Below the pieces are notes generated by a model. The model was not told where the DNA came from. It was given only the letters and a program-made list of their open reading frames with translations, and searched no databases. A program made the translations under genes and the position numbers. From Streptomyces sp. NBC_01306 (GTDB lineage: Bacteria; Actinomycetota; Actinomycetes; Streptomycetales; Streptomycetaceae): a DNA stretch of 64,000 bases. The stretch covers positions 6,310,501-6,374,500 of the forward strand of contig NZ_JAPEPC010000001.1 in assembly GCF_026340465.1 (NCBI RefSeq), read 5' to 3'. Shown here in pieces: positions 52,779 to 61,765 of the stretch. Each line of letters opens with the position of its first letter. Position 1 is the first letter of the stretch.

Positions 52779-53957
52779 ATGGCCGACCGGATCACGGTGA
52801 TCGGCTGGGACGGCTCGCCCCTGACCGCGGCCGCCAGGTCGGCTCTCTCCGCGGCCACGCTGGTGGCCGGGGCCGCCCACCACCTCGCGCTCCCCGAAGT
52901 GCCGCCCGGCGCCGAGCGGATCCGGCTCGGCAGTGTGAGCCTGGCCGCCCGCCGGATCGCCGGACACCGCGGCAGCGCCGTGGTGCTCGCCGACGGCGAC
53001 CCAGGCTTCCACGGAGTCGTCCGCACCCTGCGCGCCCCGGAGTACGGCCTGGAGGTCGAGGTCGTCCCCGCCGTGTCGTCCGTGGCCGCGGCCTTCGCCC
53101 GCGCCGGGATGCCGTGGGACGACGCCGAGGTCGTCGTCGCCCATCCGCGTACGCTGCGGCGCGCGGTCAACGTCTGCCGGGCGCACCCCAAGGTCGCCGT
53201 CCTCACCTCGCCGGGCGCCGGCCCCGCCGAACTCGCCCTGCTCCTCGAAGGGGTCCACCGCACCTTCGTCATCTGCGAGGAACTGGGCACCACGCGCGAG
53301 CAGGTCACCGTCCTCACCTCCGACAAGGCCGCCGACCACACCTGGCGCGACCCGAACGTCGTCATCGTCATCGGCGGCGGCGGCCCCCCGGACGCCCCGG
53401 CGGTCCGCGGCTGGGCGCTGCCGCCCGCCGAGTACGGCGAAGGGCTCAGCGAGGGCGAGCACGCCGGACTGCGCGCCGCCCAACTGGCCAGGCTCGGCCC
53501 GCGCACCGGCGACCTGGTCTGGGACATCGGCTCGGGCAGTGGAGCACTGGCCGTCGAGGCGGCCCGGTTCGGCGCCGCCGTCATCGCGGTCGACGCCGAC
53601 CGCGAGAGCTGTGTCCGTACGGACGCGGCCGCGCACCGCTTCGGGGTCCAGCTCCAGGTCATCCACGGGCAGGCACCCCAGGTACTGGAGCGGCTGCCGG
53701 AGCCCGACGTGGTCCGGATCGGTGGCGGGGGAGTGGCAGTTGTCACCGGCTGCGCCGACCGCAGACCCGGGCGCATCGTCACCCACGCGGCCACCCGGGA
53801 CGAGGCCGAGGCGCTCGGGGCGGCGCTGGCGGACGGCGGCTACCTGGTGGAATGCGCGCTGCTGCAATCCGTCGACCTGGACACCCGCACCTGGGCGGAG
53901 CGTGAGCGCTCGGTTGTCTTCCTGGTGTCGGGCCGCCGTCCGGAAAGTGGCCCCTGA
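52779..53957 (+). CDS. cobL: precorrin-6Y C5,15-methyltransferase (decarboxylating), CbiE-CbiT fusion
   Basis: CobL methylates precorrin-6Y at C5 and C15 and decarboxylates it on the way to cobalamin. The 392-residue protein has the N-terminal CbiE methylase (about 1-200, with ITVIGWDGSPLTAAARSALS and VVLADGDPGFHGVVRTL) and the C-terminal CbiT domain (about 235-392, LVWDIGSGSGALAVEAARFG as the SAM site). The start ATG 52779 has AGGAG at 52764-52768. The other corrin ring genes are not in the window, so the pathway is scattered. I see no B12-box riboswitch ahead of it. Confidence 0.93.
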   Translation: MADRITVIGWDGSPLTAAARSALSAATLVAGAAHHLALPEVPPGAERIRLGSVSLAARRIAGHRGSAVVLADGDPGFHGVVRTLRAPEYGLEVEVVPAVSSVAAAFARAGMPWDDAEVVVAHPRTLRRAVNVCRAHPKVAVLTSPGAGPAELALLLEGVHRTFVICEELGTTREQVTVLTSDKAADHTWRDPNVVIVIGGGGPPDAPAVRGWALPPAEYGEGLSEGEHAGLRAAQLARLGPRTGDLVWDIGSGSGALAVEAARFGAAVIAVDADRESCVRTDAAAHRFGVQLQVIHGQAPQVLERLPEPDVVRIGGGGVAVVTGCADRRPGRIVTHAATRDEAEALGAALADGGYLVECALLQSVDLDTRTWAERERSVVFLVSGRRPESGP

Positions 53958-54245
53958 CCCTGCTCCGGGACGGCGCGGGGTAGGCTGGCCGACTGTTGTA
54001 CCGCAGCTGGAGGTTCGGCGCTTCGTTCGCCAATGTCCGGAAAAAGGAACCGTTTTGGGTCCGGTGTGGTACGGCGGCACCGGGGACGCGCGACGTGGCG
54101 CAGCCCACAGCGGACCGTGGCAGGAATCCCTGCACGGCGTCGAACGGCCGTGACAATACTGAGTGTCCGCAGGCCTTTCGTACCGCACGGCGTGCCCGCT
54201 CGTTGTCTCAGTACGGGCGACCCGGTAAAGGGCTGAAGGAGCACT

Positions 54246-57200
54246 ATGGATGGGCAAGGGGTACGCATGACCGACACCGGCCAGGTCCCGGGCGATGGAC
54301 AGCCGGGGAACGCAGGCATGGTGGAGCAGCAGGGCCTCCCCGCCCCCGGTGCCTACACCTTCCCCGACTCCCCGGAGACTCCCGCAGAGGACGACGATCT
54401 GCTGCTGATGCCCGGCGCGCAGGGCGCGTGGAGTGAGCCGCAGCAGGCGCAGGGGCAGCCGCAGTTCCAGGCCCAGTTCCAGCCGCAGGCCGCCGCTCAG
54501 CTGCCCGAACCGGGTGCGCACGAGACCGGTGGACGCGACTCGGGCTCCGTGGACGTGGGCGCCGTGCGCGCCCAGGCCGGGGCCCAGTCGACCCCGCCGC
54601 CGCGCAGGCCGCTGCACATGGGTCCGCCCGTGCCCGACGCCACCGGTGGTGTGGTGCGCTCGCTGGCCGACCGCGGCCCGACCATGGCTCCGCCGCAGCC
54701 CGCTCCGGTGTCCGACGGCGGTCCGCAGACGCTCGGGCCCGAGTATCTGGACTTCCCGCGTGATGAGGCCGAGGCCCTGCCCGGACCGCAGTTGGGGGAG
54801 ATCCCGCCGCAGGCCGTTCCGTGGACGCCGCAGCCCGAGCCGGTCGCCCAGGACCCGGCCGCCGCCGTGCAGCCCGGAACGCCCGCGCAGACACCCCGGT
54901 CCGAGCCGCAGCCCGAGCCGCAGTCCCATGACTTCCCCGCGGACCAAGTCGGCCCGGCGGAAACGGTCGTTCCCGAGCCGGTCGCCGCGCAGGTCCAGGC
55001 CGCTCCGGTGACGGTGCTGCCGGAGGCCCCGGCCGAGCCCGCCGCCGCACAGGACTCGATGGGCCGCTTCGTCCCGGTCGAGGGCTCGCTGCCGTCCGCG
55101 CCGCATCTGGCCCCGACACCGGCCGCCGCCATGACGGCACCGGAGGCCCCCCTGGCCGAGCAGCCGGTCGCCGAAGCGGCACCGGTCGCCGGACAGCCGG
55201 CCGGACCGCAGCCGGAAGCGGTCCCGGCCGGGTCCGCTGTACCGGTTCCGGAGGCGGAATCCCCGTCAGTGGCCGAACCGGTGGCGGAGCCGGTGGCCGA
55301 ACAGGCCGCAGGACCGGTGGCGGAGCCCGTGACGGAGCCGGTGGCGGAGTCAGCTCCGGAAGCCGTGGCCGCACCTGCTCCGGCGCCCGTGCCGCAGGCC
55401 CAGCCGGAGCCGGTCGCCGCCGCTGCGGAAGCGGAGGCGGCAGCAGCCGGTACGGACGTCGTGGAGCCGGAGAGCGCCGTGGCGCCCGTGCCCGCCGCCG
55501 AATCCGTACCCATAGAGGCCGGGGAGCAGCTTCCCCGCACCGCGGCCGTGGCCCCGGTGCCCGCCCCCCGCCGGAGCGGAGCCGCCGAGCAGCAGGTGCC
55601 CGCAGCCGAGCCGCAGCCGGACCCCGCAGGGCAGGCCGCACCGCAGGCGTCCGCCGGACCGGCCGAGGCGCAAGCACCGGTCGACGCACCGGCCGATGTC
55701 GTCGCCGATGAGACGGTCGCTCACGCCGCCGCCCCTGCCGCCGCCGTCGCTCCGGCCGCGGCAGCACCCGCGGAGGCCGCAGCACCCGCCGTCGAGCCCC
55801 CGGCGGCAGCGGCAGTCGAAACCGAAGCCGCCGCCGAAGCCGTATCCGCCCCCGATGCCGCCGAGCCGGCCACACCGGTCCCGGCCGCCGAGCCCGTACC
55901 GGCTCCCGAAGCCCGGCCGTTCCCCGCCGACGCACAGCCCGGGCCGGCGGCCGCCGCGGAACAGGCTGCCGAGGCGCGGCCCGCGGCCGCAGCGGCGCCC
56001 GTCCAGGAACAGCCCGCCGAAGCGCAGCCCGGCACTGAACAGCCCGGCACGGAACAGCCCGGAACCGAGCACCCCGGCCCCGAGCAGCAGCCCGCCGAGA
56101 ACGCCGATCAGCAGCCCACCGAGGACGCCGAAGCCGCCGATACCGCCGAGCAGCAGCAGCAGTCGGCCGAGGCCGAGGCCGAGCCCGTCACGGCCGCCGC
56201 CCCCGGCTACGACGACGCCGAGCGCGAAGCCGTCCTGCGGGTCATGCGGGAGCGCCGGGACATCCGCAACGGCTTCCGCAGCGACCCCATCCCGCACGAG
56301 GTGCTGCTGCGGGTGCTCGAAGCCGCGCACACCGCGCCGAGCGTCGGCCACTCCCAGCCCTGGGACTTCGTCGTCATCCGCTCGGCCGAGACCCGCCGTT
56401 CCATGCACGAACTGGCCCAGCGCCAGCGCGAGGCGTACGCCAAGTCCCTTCCCAAGGGCCGCGCCAAGCAGTTCAAGGAACTGAAGATCGAGGCGATCCT
56501 CGACACCCCGGTCAATATCGTCGTCACCGCCGACCCGACCCGGGGCGGCCGCCACACCCTCGGCCGGCACACCCAGCCGCAGATGGCGCCGTACTCCTCC
56601 GCCCTCGCCGTCGAGAACCTCTGGCTCGCCGCCCGCGCCGAAGGCCTCGGCGTCGGCTGGGTCAGCTTCTTCGACGAGCGCGAGATGGTCCGCGCACTCG
56701 GTCTGCCCGAACACCTCGAAGTCGTCGCCTACCTCTGCGTGGGGTACGTCGACGAGTTCCCCGAGGAGCCCGAGCTGATGCAGGCGGGCTGGTCCAAGCG
56801 CCGCCCGCTCTCCTGGGTCGTCCACGAGGAGACGTACGGCCGCCGCGCACTGCCCGGCGAGGACCCGCACGACCTGCTCCAGGACACCATCACCAACATC
56901 CGGCCGCTGGACGCCAAGGCGCTCGGTGAGGCGTGGGACCGCCAGAAGCGGATGACCAAGCCCGCCGGAGCGCTGGGGATGCTGGAGATCATCTCCGCAC
57001 AGCTCAGCGGCCTCTCCCGGATGTGCCCGCCGCCCATCCCGGAACCAGCGGCCGTCGCGATCTTCGCCGGGGACCACGGGGTGTACGCCCAGGGCGTCAC
57101 CGCATGGCCGCAGGAAGTGACCTGCCAGATGGTGGCCAACTTCCTCGGTGGCGGCGCGGTCTGCAACGCCTTCGCCAACCAGGTCGGCGCCGAGGTCTGC

Positions 57201-57923
57201 GTCGTGGATGTCGGTGTCGCCGGCGAACTCCCGGCCACACCGGGCCTGCTGCCCCGCAAGGTGCGCGCCGGGACCGGCGACTTCACCACCGGCCCCGCGC
57301 TCACCCGCGAAGAAGTGCTTTCCGCGATCGAGGTCGGCATCGAGACGGCCCGCGATCTGGTGGCTGCGGGCAACAAGGTGCTGCTCACCGGTGAGATGGG
57401 CATCGCCAACACCACGGTCTCCGCCGCGCTGATCTGCGTCTACACCGGCCAGGACCCCAGCGAGGTCACCGGTCGCGGCACCGGCATCAACGACGAGATG
57501 CACGCCCGCAAGGTCGATGTCGTCCGGCGCGGACTGGAGCTCCACCACCCCGACCCCGCCGACCCGATCGGGGTCCTCGCGGCGGTCGGCGGCCTCGAAC
57601 ACGCCGCGCTGGCCGGATTCCTGCTCGGCGGCGCCTCGCTGCGTACGCCGGTGATCCTGGACGGTGTCAGCGCCGGAGCCGCAGCACTGGTCGCCCGTGC
57701 CATCGCACCCGAGGCACTGGCCGCCTGCATCGCGGGCCACCGCAGCGCGGAGCCCGGCCATGTCGCCGCGCTCAACAAGCTGGGCCTGCGCCCGCTGGTC
57801 GACCTCGACCTGCGCCTCGGCGAGGGAACCGGCGCGCTGCTCGCGCTGCCCGTCGTCCAGAGCGCGGCCAGGGCGATGCACGAAGTGGCCACCTTCGACT
57901 CCGCGGGTGTCACCGAGAAGTAG
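54246..57923 (+). CDS. cobT: disordered domain + BluB + CobT fusion protein
   Basis: This 1225-residue protein joins three parts. Residues 1 to about 650 are low-complexity, rich in Pro, Ala, Glu and Gln, with VAEPVAEPVAE and QPGTE repeats. Residues about 655-865 match BluB, the flavin enzyme that makes 5,6-dimethylbenzimidazole: RRDIRNGFRSDPIPHEVLLR, APSVGHSQPWDFVVIRS, NLWLAARAEGLGVGWVSFF. Residues about 876-1225 are CobT, nicotinate-nucleotide:dimethylbenzimidazole phosphoribosyltransferase, with IFAGDHGVYAQGVTAWPQEV, LTGEMGIANTTVSAAL and the catalytic Glu1193 in RLGEGTGALLALP. The fusion would make the lower ligand base and activate it on one chain. The start ATG 54246 has AAGGAG at 54236-54241. 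The 288 bases ahead hold no clear riboswitch. Confidence 0.93.
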   Translation: MDGQGVRMTDTGQVPGDGQPGNAGMVEQQGLPAPGAYTFPDSPETPAEDDDLLLMPGAQGAWSEPQQAQGQPQFQAQFQPQAAAQLPEPGAHETGGRDSGSVDVGAVRAQAGAQSTPPPRRPLHMGPPVPDATGGVVRSLADRGPTMAPPQPAPVSDGGPQTLGPEYLDFPRDEAEALPGPQLGEIPPQAVPWTPQPEPVAQDPAAAVQPGTPAQTPRSEPQPEPQSHDFPADQVGPAETVVPEPVAAQVQAAPVTVLPEAPAEPAAAQDSMGRFVPVEGSLPSAPHLAPTPAAAMTAPEAPLAEQPVAEAAPVAGQPAGPQPEAVPAGSAVPVPEAESPSVAEPVAEPVAEQAAGPVAEPVTEPVAESAPEAVAAPAPAPVPQAQPEPVAAAAEAEAAAAGTDVVEPESAVAPVPAAESVPIEAGEQLPRTAAVAPVPAPRRSGAAEQQVPAAEPQPDPAGQAAPQASAGPAEAQAPVDAPADVVADETVAHAAAPAAAVAPAAAAPAEAAAPAVEPPAAAAVETEAAAEAVSAPDAAEPATPVPAAEPVPAPEARPFPADAQPGPAAAAEQAAEARPAAAAAPVQEQPAEAQPGTEQPGTEQPGTEHPGPEQQPAENADQQPTEDAEAADTAEQQQQSAEAEAEPVTAAAPGYDDAEREAVLRVMRERRDIRNGFRSDPIPHEVLLRVLEAAHTAPSVGHSQPWDFVVIRSAETRRSMHELAQRQREAYAKSLPKGRAKQFKELKIEAILDTPVNIVVTADPTRGGRHTLGRHTQPQMAPYSSALAVENLWLAARAEGLGVGWVSFFDEREMVRALGLPEHLEVVAYLCVGYVDEFPEEPELMQAGWSKRRPLSWVVHEETYGRRALPGEDPHDLLQDTITNIRPLDAKALGEAWDRQKRMTKPAGALGMLEIISAQLSGLSRMCPPPIPEPAAVAIFAGDHGVYAQGVTAWPQEVTCQMVANFLGGGAVCNAFANQVGAEVCVVDVGVAGELPATPGLLPRKVRAGTGDFTTGPALTREEVLSAIEVGIETARDLVAAGNKVLLTGEMGIANTTVSAALICVYTGQDPSEVTGRGTGINDEMHARKVDVVRRGLELHHPDPADPIGVLAAVGGLEHAALAGFLLGGASLRTPVILDGVSAGAAALVARAIAPEALAACIAGHRSAEPGHVAALNKLGLRPLVDLDLRLGEGTGALLALPVVQSAARAMHEVATFDSAGVTEK
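56025..56084 (+). repeat. in-frame 15-bp repeat inside the disordered domain
   Basis: Four 15-base units (56025, 56040, 56055, 56070) encode QPGTE, QPGTE, QPGTE and HPGPE. They show how the disordered N-terminal part has grown by slippage without breaking the frame. Confidence 0.75.
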
Positions 57924-57936
57924 CCGCAGCGAACGC

Positions 57937-57975
57937 GGGTGAGGGGCCGGGGTCGTTGATCCCGGCCCCTCACCC
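57937..57975 (+). terminator. hairpin terminator after bluB-cobT
   Basis: A perfect 15-bp stem (GGGTGAGGGGCCGGG at 57937-57951, complement at 57961-57975) with a 9-base loop, 14 bases after the stop. Confidence 0.88.
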
Positions 57976-58092
57976 CCGTCGGGGCGGCCCCGGACCGTAC
58001 AGTGTCCCGGGGAGCCGACCCCACTCCCACCAGCCGCTTCGTCGTCGCAGCGGTACGCAGCCCCAGTCCCCGCGCGAGGAGCCAGCCACGCC

Positions 58093-59331
58093 ATGGCCGA
58101 GCATTCCGATTACCCCGCCTACCCCGTAGGACTCCGTCTCTCCGGCCGGCGCGTCGTCGTCATCGGCGGCGGGCAGGTCGCACAGCGCCGCCTCCCCTCG
58201 CTCATCGCGGCCGGCGGCGACATCCTGCTCATCTCGCCGTCCGCCACCCCTTCCGTCGAGGCGATGGTGTCGGCGGGCGAGATCGCCTGGGAGCGGCGCG
58301 CCTACGCGGACGGTGACCTGGCCGGGGCCTGGTACGTACTGATCGCGACCGGCGACACGGCGGCCAACGAGACGGCGTCCGCCGAGGCCGAGCGCCACCG
58401 GATCTGGTGCGTACGCAGCGACGACGCCGCGGCCGCCACCGCCTGGACGCCCGCCACCGGCCGCAGCGAAGGCGTCACCGTCGCCGTCCTCACCGGCCAC
58501 GACCCGCGCAGGTCGGCCGCCGTGCGCGACGCCATCGTGGAGGGCCTGCGGGACGGCACCCTCGCCGCCCCGCGCAACCGCGACCGCGACCGCGCCCCGG
58601 GCGTCGCCCTGGTCGGCGGCGGCCCCGGCGACCCCGACCTGATCACGGTGCGCGGACGGCGCCTCCTCGCCGAGGCGGACGTCGTCATCGCCGACCGGCT
58701 GGGCCCGCGTGACCTGCTCGACGAGCTGCCCCCGCACGTCGAGGTCATCGACGCCGCGAAGATCCCGTACGGCCGGTTCATGGCGCAGGAAGCCATCAAC
58801 AACGCGCTCATCGAACACGCCAGGGCCGGAAAGGCCGTCGTACGGCTCAAGGGCGGCGACCCGTTCGTCTTCGGCCGGGGCATGGAGGAGGCCGAGGCGC
58901 TCGCCGCTGCGGGCATCGCGTGCACGGTGGTGCCCGGCATCTCCAGTTCCATCAGCGTCCCGGGAGCCGCCGGGATCCCGGTCACCCACCGCGGTGTCGC
59001 CCATGAGTTCACCGTCGTCAGCGGCCATGTCGCCCCTGACGACGAACGGTCCCTGGTCGACTGGGCCGCCCTCGCCACGCTGCGCGGCACGCTCGTCGTG
59101 CTGATGGGCGTCGACAAGATCGGCGCCATCGCCGAGGCCCTGATCGCGCACGGAAAGAGTCCGGACACCCCTGTGGCGCTCGTCCAGGAAGGAACCACGG
59201 CCGCTCAGCGCCGGGTCGACGCCACGCTCGCGACGGTGGGGGAGAGGGCCAGGTCCGAGGGGGTACGCCCGCCCGCTGTCATTGTCATCGGCCCCGTCGT
59301 CCGGGTCGGACCGGCGTACGGTCGCCCTTAG
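58093..59331 (+). CDS. cobA: fused precorrin-2 dehydrogenase / uroporphyrinogen-III C-methyltransferase
   Basis: The 412-residue protein resembles CysG. The N-terminal part (about 1-155) has an NAD-binding fold, RRVVVIGGGQVAQRRLPSL, of the siroheme synthase dehydrogenase domain. The C-terminal part (about 168-405) is the SAM-dependent uroporphyrinogen-III methylase: VALVGGGPGDPDLITVRG, VVRLKGGDPFVFGRGMEEAE and VPGISSSISVPGAAGIPVTH. It makes precorrin-2, the branch point for cobalamin and siroheme. The middle dimerisation and ferrochelatase segment seems shorter than in enterobacterial CysG, so the iron insertion activity is uncertain. It lies 169 bases after bluB-cobT, beyond a terminator. 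Confidence 0.93.
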   Translation: MAEHSDYPAYPVGLRLSGRRVVVIGGGQVAQRRLPSLIAAGGDILLISPSATPSVEAMVSAGEIAWERRAYADGDLAGAWYVLIATGDTAANETASAEAERHRIWCVRSDDAAAATAWTPATGRSEGVTVAVLTGHDPRRSAAVRDAIVEGLRDGTLAAPRNRDRDRAPGVALVGGGPGDPDLITVRGRRLLAEADVVIADRLGPRDLLDELPPHVEVIDAAKIPYGRFMAQEAINNALIEHARAGKAVVRLKGGDPFVFGRGMEEAEALAAAGIACTVVPGISSSISVPGAAGIPVTHRGVAHEFTVVSGHVAPDDERSLVDWAALATLRGTLVVLMGVDKIGAIAEALIAHGKSPDTPVALVQEGTTAAQRRVDATLATVGERARSEGVRPPAVIVIGPVVRVGPAYGRP

Positions 59332-59408
59332 CCCCCATTGCCGGGCGGTGTTCACCGTTTCCGTGCCCAGCCGTTGGCACCTCATCCAGGACAAGGCAGT
59401 ATCACCCT

Positions 59409-60251
59409 GTGGCTGATCTCATCACTGTCGATGACCCCGACGACCCGCGTCTGCGCGACTACACGGGCCTGACCGATGTCGAGCTCCGGCGCAGGCGTGA
59501 ACCCGCCGAGGGCCTCTTCATCGCCGAGGGTGAGAAGGTCATCCGCCGGGCCAGGCTCGCCGGGTACGAGATGCGGTCGATGCTCCTGTCGGCCAAGTGG
59601 GTCGACGTCATGCGCGACGTCATCGACGAGGTCCCGGCCCCGGTGTACGCCGTCAGCCCCGAGCTCGCCGAACAGGTGACCGGCTACCACGTGCACCGCG
59701 GCGCCCTGGCCTCCATGCAGCGCAAGCCGCTCCCGGCCTCCGGCGAACTGCTCGGCAGGACCCTCGGGACCGTGGTGCGGCAACCCGCGGCGCGGCGCGT
59801 CGCCGTGTTCGAGGACATCGTCGACCACGCGAACCTGGGCGCTGCCTTCAGGAACGCCGCGGCCCTCGGAGTCGACGCGGTCTTCCTCACTCCGGGCTGT
59901 GCAGACCCTCTCTACCGGAGGTCGGTGAAGGTCTCGATGGGGGGCGTCTTCCAGGTGCCGTGGACCCGTTTCGAGTCCTGGCCCAAAGGCGTCGAGGCCC
60001 TCCGCTCCGAGGGGTTCACGGTCGCCGCACTCTGCTTGAGCGAGCGAGCGATCACCCTCGACGAACTCGCCGCGCGGAAGGACGAGAACCTCGCCCTTGT
60101 CTTCGGCACGGAGGGCATCGGCCTCACCCCCAGGACGCTCGCCGCTGTCGACGAGCACGTCCGCATCCCGATGGACGCCGGTGTGGACTCCCTCAATGTG
60201 GCCGCAGCCTCGGCTGTGGCCTTCTACGCCACCCGGCCGGGAGCCGCCTGA
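59409..60251 (+). CDS. TrmH/SpoU-family RNA 2'-O-methyltransferase
   Basis: The 280-residue SPOUT methyltransferase has the substrate-binding N-terminal domain (GLFIAEGEKVIRRARLAGYE) and knot motifs FEDIVDHANLGAAFRNAAAL (motif 1), LVFGTEGIGLTPRTL (motif 2) and RIPMDAGVDSLNVAAASAV (motif 3). It modifies a tRNA or rRNA ribose; the site is not readable. The start is GTG 59409. It differs clearly from the family member at 841-1698, so the two are not recent duplicates. No operon partner is evident. Confidence 0.9.
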   Translation: MADLITVDDPDDPRLRDYTGLTDVELRRRREPAEGLFIAEGEKVIRRARLAGYEMRSMLLSAKWVDVMRDVIDEVPAPVYAVSPELAEQVTGYHVHRGALASMQRKPLPASGELLGRTLGTVVRQPAARRVAVFEDIVDHANLGAAFRNAAALGVDAVFLTPGCADPLYRRSVKVSMGGVFQVPWTRFESWPKGVEALRSEGFTVAALCLSERAITLDELAARKDENLALVFGTEGIGLTPRTLAAVDEHVRIPMDAGVDSLNVAAASAVAFYATRPGAA

Positions 60252-60294
60252 AACACCTCGTCGGCAGGCCGGTTCGGGGTATCGGCGCCGCCGC

Positions 60295-61596
60295 TCATCC
60301 CAGACGCAGCCGGTCGTGTTCGTAGTGGCGCTTGCCGATCACGAAGGCCGCACAGCTCGCGACAGCGATGAACGGGACGACGCGCAGCGCGCCGAGCAGG
60401 CCCACATGATCAGCGAGCATGCCCGTCAGCGTGGGGCCCGGTGCCAGGCCGAGGAGACTGTTGGCCAGGGTGAGCGTGGCGAAGGCCGTCGCCGAGATGG
60501 CCGCAGGGGTCAGATCGGCCACCATGGCTGCCGCCGGCCCCGCAGTCGCATTGCACAGCAGACTTCCCAGGCCGATCAACACCAGTTGCAGCGGGCCTGC
60601 CGACAGCAGGAAGCCGCTCGCCAGCAGTACCAGCGATCCGAGGCTGCAAGCGATCGCCACGGTCCACTTCCGTGCCGCCGCACCCCGGCAGACACGGTCC
60701 GCCACCATTCCGGCGGCGACCATTCCGATCCCGGTGATCAGCGCGAAGACTCCGGCGATCAGGCCGGCCCTGGAAGAGGACATCGAGTAGTAGCGGTTGA
60801 GGAAACTCGGCATCCAGGCCAGCAGCGCCATCCCGACGAACATCTGCAACCCGCTGCCGACGTAGGCGCAGTTCACCGAGACCGACGAGAACAGGCGGGG
60901 CAGCAGGGAGCGCAGAGCAGCAGGTGTGAGCGGCCGGCCTCCGCCGCTCGCTGCGGCTCTGCCGGCCTGCGGATTCAGCCTCTTCTCCGTCACCACCAGG
61001 CAGTAGGCGATGGCGAGGACCAGCCCGAAGATCCCCATGATGCTGAACGCCCAGCGCCAGCCCAGGTGCTGGGCCACCACACCACCGACCGACACGCCGA
61101 GCACCGAGCCGAACGCCCCGCCCCCGATGAACGCGCCGGAGAGCGTGGCCCGCATGGTGACGGGAAAGACGCTGATGACGACGGCGATGCCGACGCTTCC
61201 GTAGGCCGCCTCACCGACGCCGACGAGGAACCGGGCCGCGAACATCTCGCCGTAACTCGCCGAGAGCGCGCAGGCGAAAGTCGCCAGGCTCCACACCAGC
61301 GCGGCGGCGACCAGACACCGGACCCTGCCCCAGCGGTCCGCGGCCAGCGACAGCGGAAAGGTCAGTACGCCGACCACCAGCGCCACGATGCCGCTGAGGG
61401 AGCCCAACTGGCCGTCGGACAGCAGCCAGTCCGCCTTCAGCATCGGGAAGACCGCGTTGAGGACCTGCCGTGACATGTAGTCGGACAGCAGGAGCCCGAA
61501 ACTCAATACGAATACGAGCCATGCGTAGCCGCGGGACACGGCCGGTATGGGCTGGAAGGTCCGCGGACCTGTTGCGCCGTCGGTCTGAAGCGCCAT
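60295..61596 (-). CDS. MFS transporter (anion/aromatic acid type)
   Basis: The 433-residue protein has 12 predicted helices. It has MFS signatures in LSDYMSRQVLNAVFPMLKAD near helix 1, LAADRWGRVRCLVAAALVWS in the 2-3 loop and FLVGVGEAAYGSVGIAVVIS in helix 4-5, as in anion:cation symporters. The start ATG 61596 follows AGAGGTG. It is the last gene of a minus-strand group containing an acyl-CoA dehydrogenase, a LysR and a carboxymuconolactone-decarboxylase-like gene, so it likely imports the acid that this island degrades. Confidence 0.87.
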   Translation of the reverse strand: MALQTDGATGPRTFQPIPAVSRGYAWLVFVLSFGLLLSDYMSRQVLNAVFPMLKADWLLSDGQLGSLSGIVALVVGVLTFPLSLAADRWGRVRCLVAAALVWSLATFACALSASYGEMFAARFLVGVGEAAYGSVGIAVVISVFPVTMRATLSGAFIGGGAFGSVLGVSVGGVVAQHLGWRWAFSIMGIFGLVLAIAYCLVVTEKRLNPQAGRAAASGGGRPLTPAALRSLLPRLFSSVSVNCAYVGSGLQMFVGMALLAWMPSFLNRYYSMSSSRAGLIAGVFALITGIGMVAAGMVADRVCRGAAARKWTVAIACSLGSLVLLASGFLLSAGPLQLVLIGLGSLLCNATAGPAAAMVADLTPAAISATAFATLTLANSLLGLAPGPTLTGMLADHVGLLGALRVVPFIAVASCAAFVIGKRHYEHDRLRLG

Positions 61597-61624
61597 CGGT
61601 GTCACCTCTCCTGTCCGGGAAACG

Positions 61625-61705
61625 TCAGACCGCGTAGTGCTGCGTGCAGCGGTTGTCCCAGATGTCCTGGTTCTCCGGCAGCAGGGAATCATCATGGAAT
61701 TGCAC
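61625..61705 (-). pseudogene. 26-codon remnant of a TauD-type dioxygenase
   Basis: Reading the minus strand from GTG 61705, with AGGAGG six bases ahead, gives a 26-residue peptide ending DIWDNRCTQHYAV before TGA. This ending matches the C-terminal motif of taurine/alpha-ketoglutarate dioxygenases (IWDNRxTQHYA), including the third iron-ligand His. The rest of the enzyme, about 250 residues, is absent; FHDDS near its start faintly recalls the HxD motif. It sits between the MFS and carboxymuconolactone-decarboxylase-like genes. I read it as a deletion remnant, though the good ribosome-binding site means it may still be translated. Confidence 0.6.
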
Positions 61706-61765
61706 GGTGGGCCTCCTGGCAGAATGCGTACGGAACGAGGGGTGTGAAGCCGGCCGGTGCGTGGG

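Noticed and set aside
53958..54245. Cobalamin riboswitch before the bluB-cobT gene
   Set aside because: I looked for the B12-box pattern (AGYCMGGAGACC-like) and the pseudoknot arms and did not find them. A covariance-model scan (RF00174) would decide.
55350..58094. Long minus-strand open frame opposite bluB-cobT
   Set aside because: It is a shadow of the repeats and the GC-biased codons of the plus-strand gene, which has clear BluB and CobT motifs and a ribosome-binding site.
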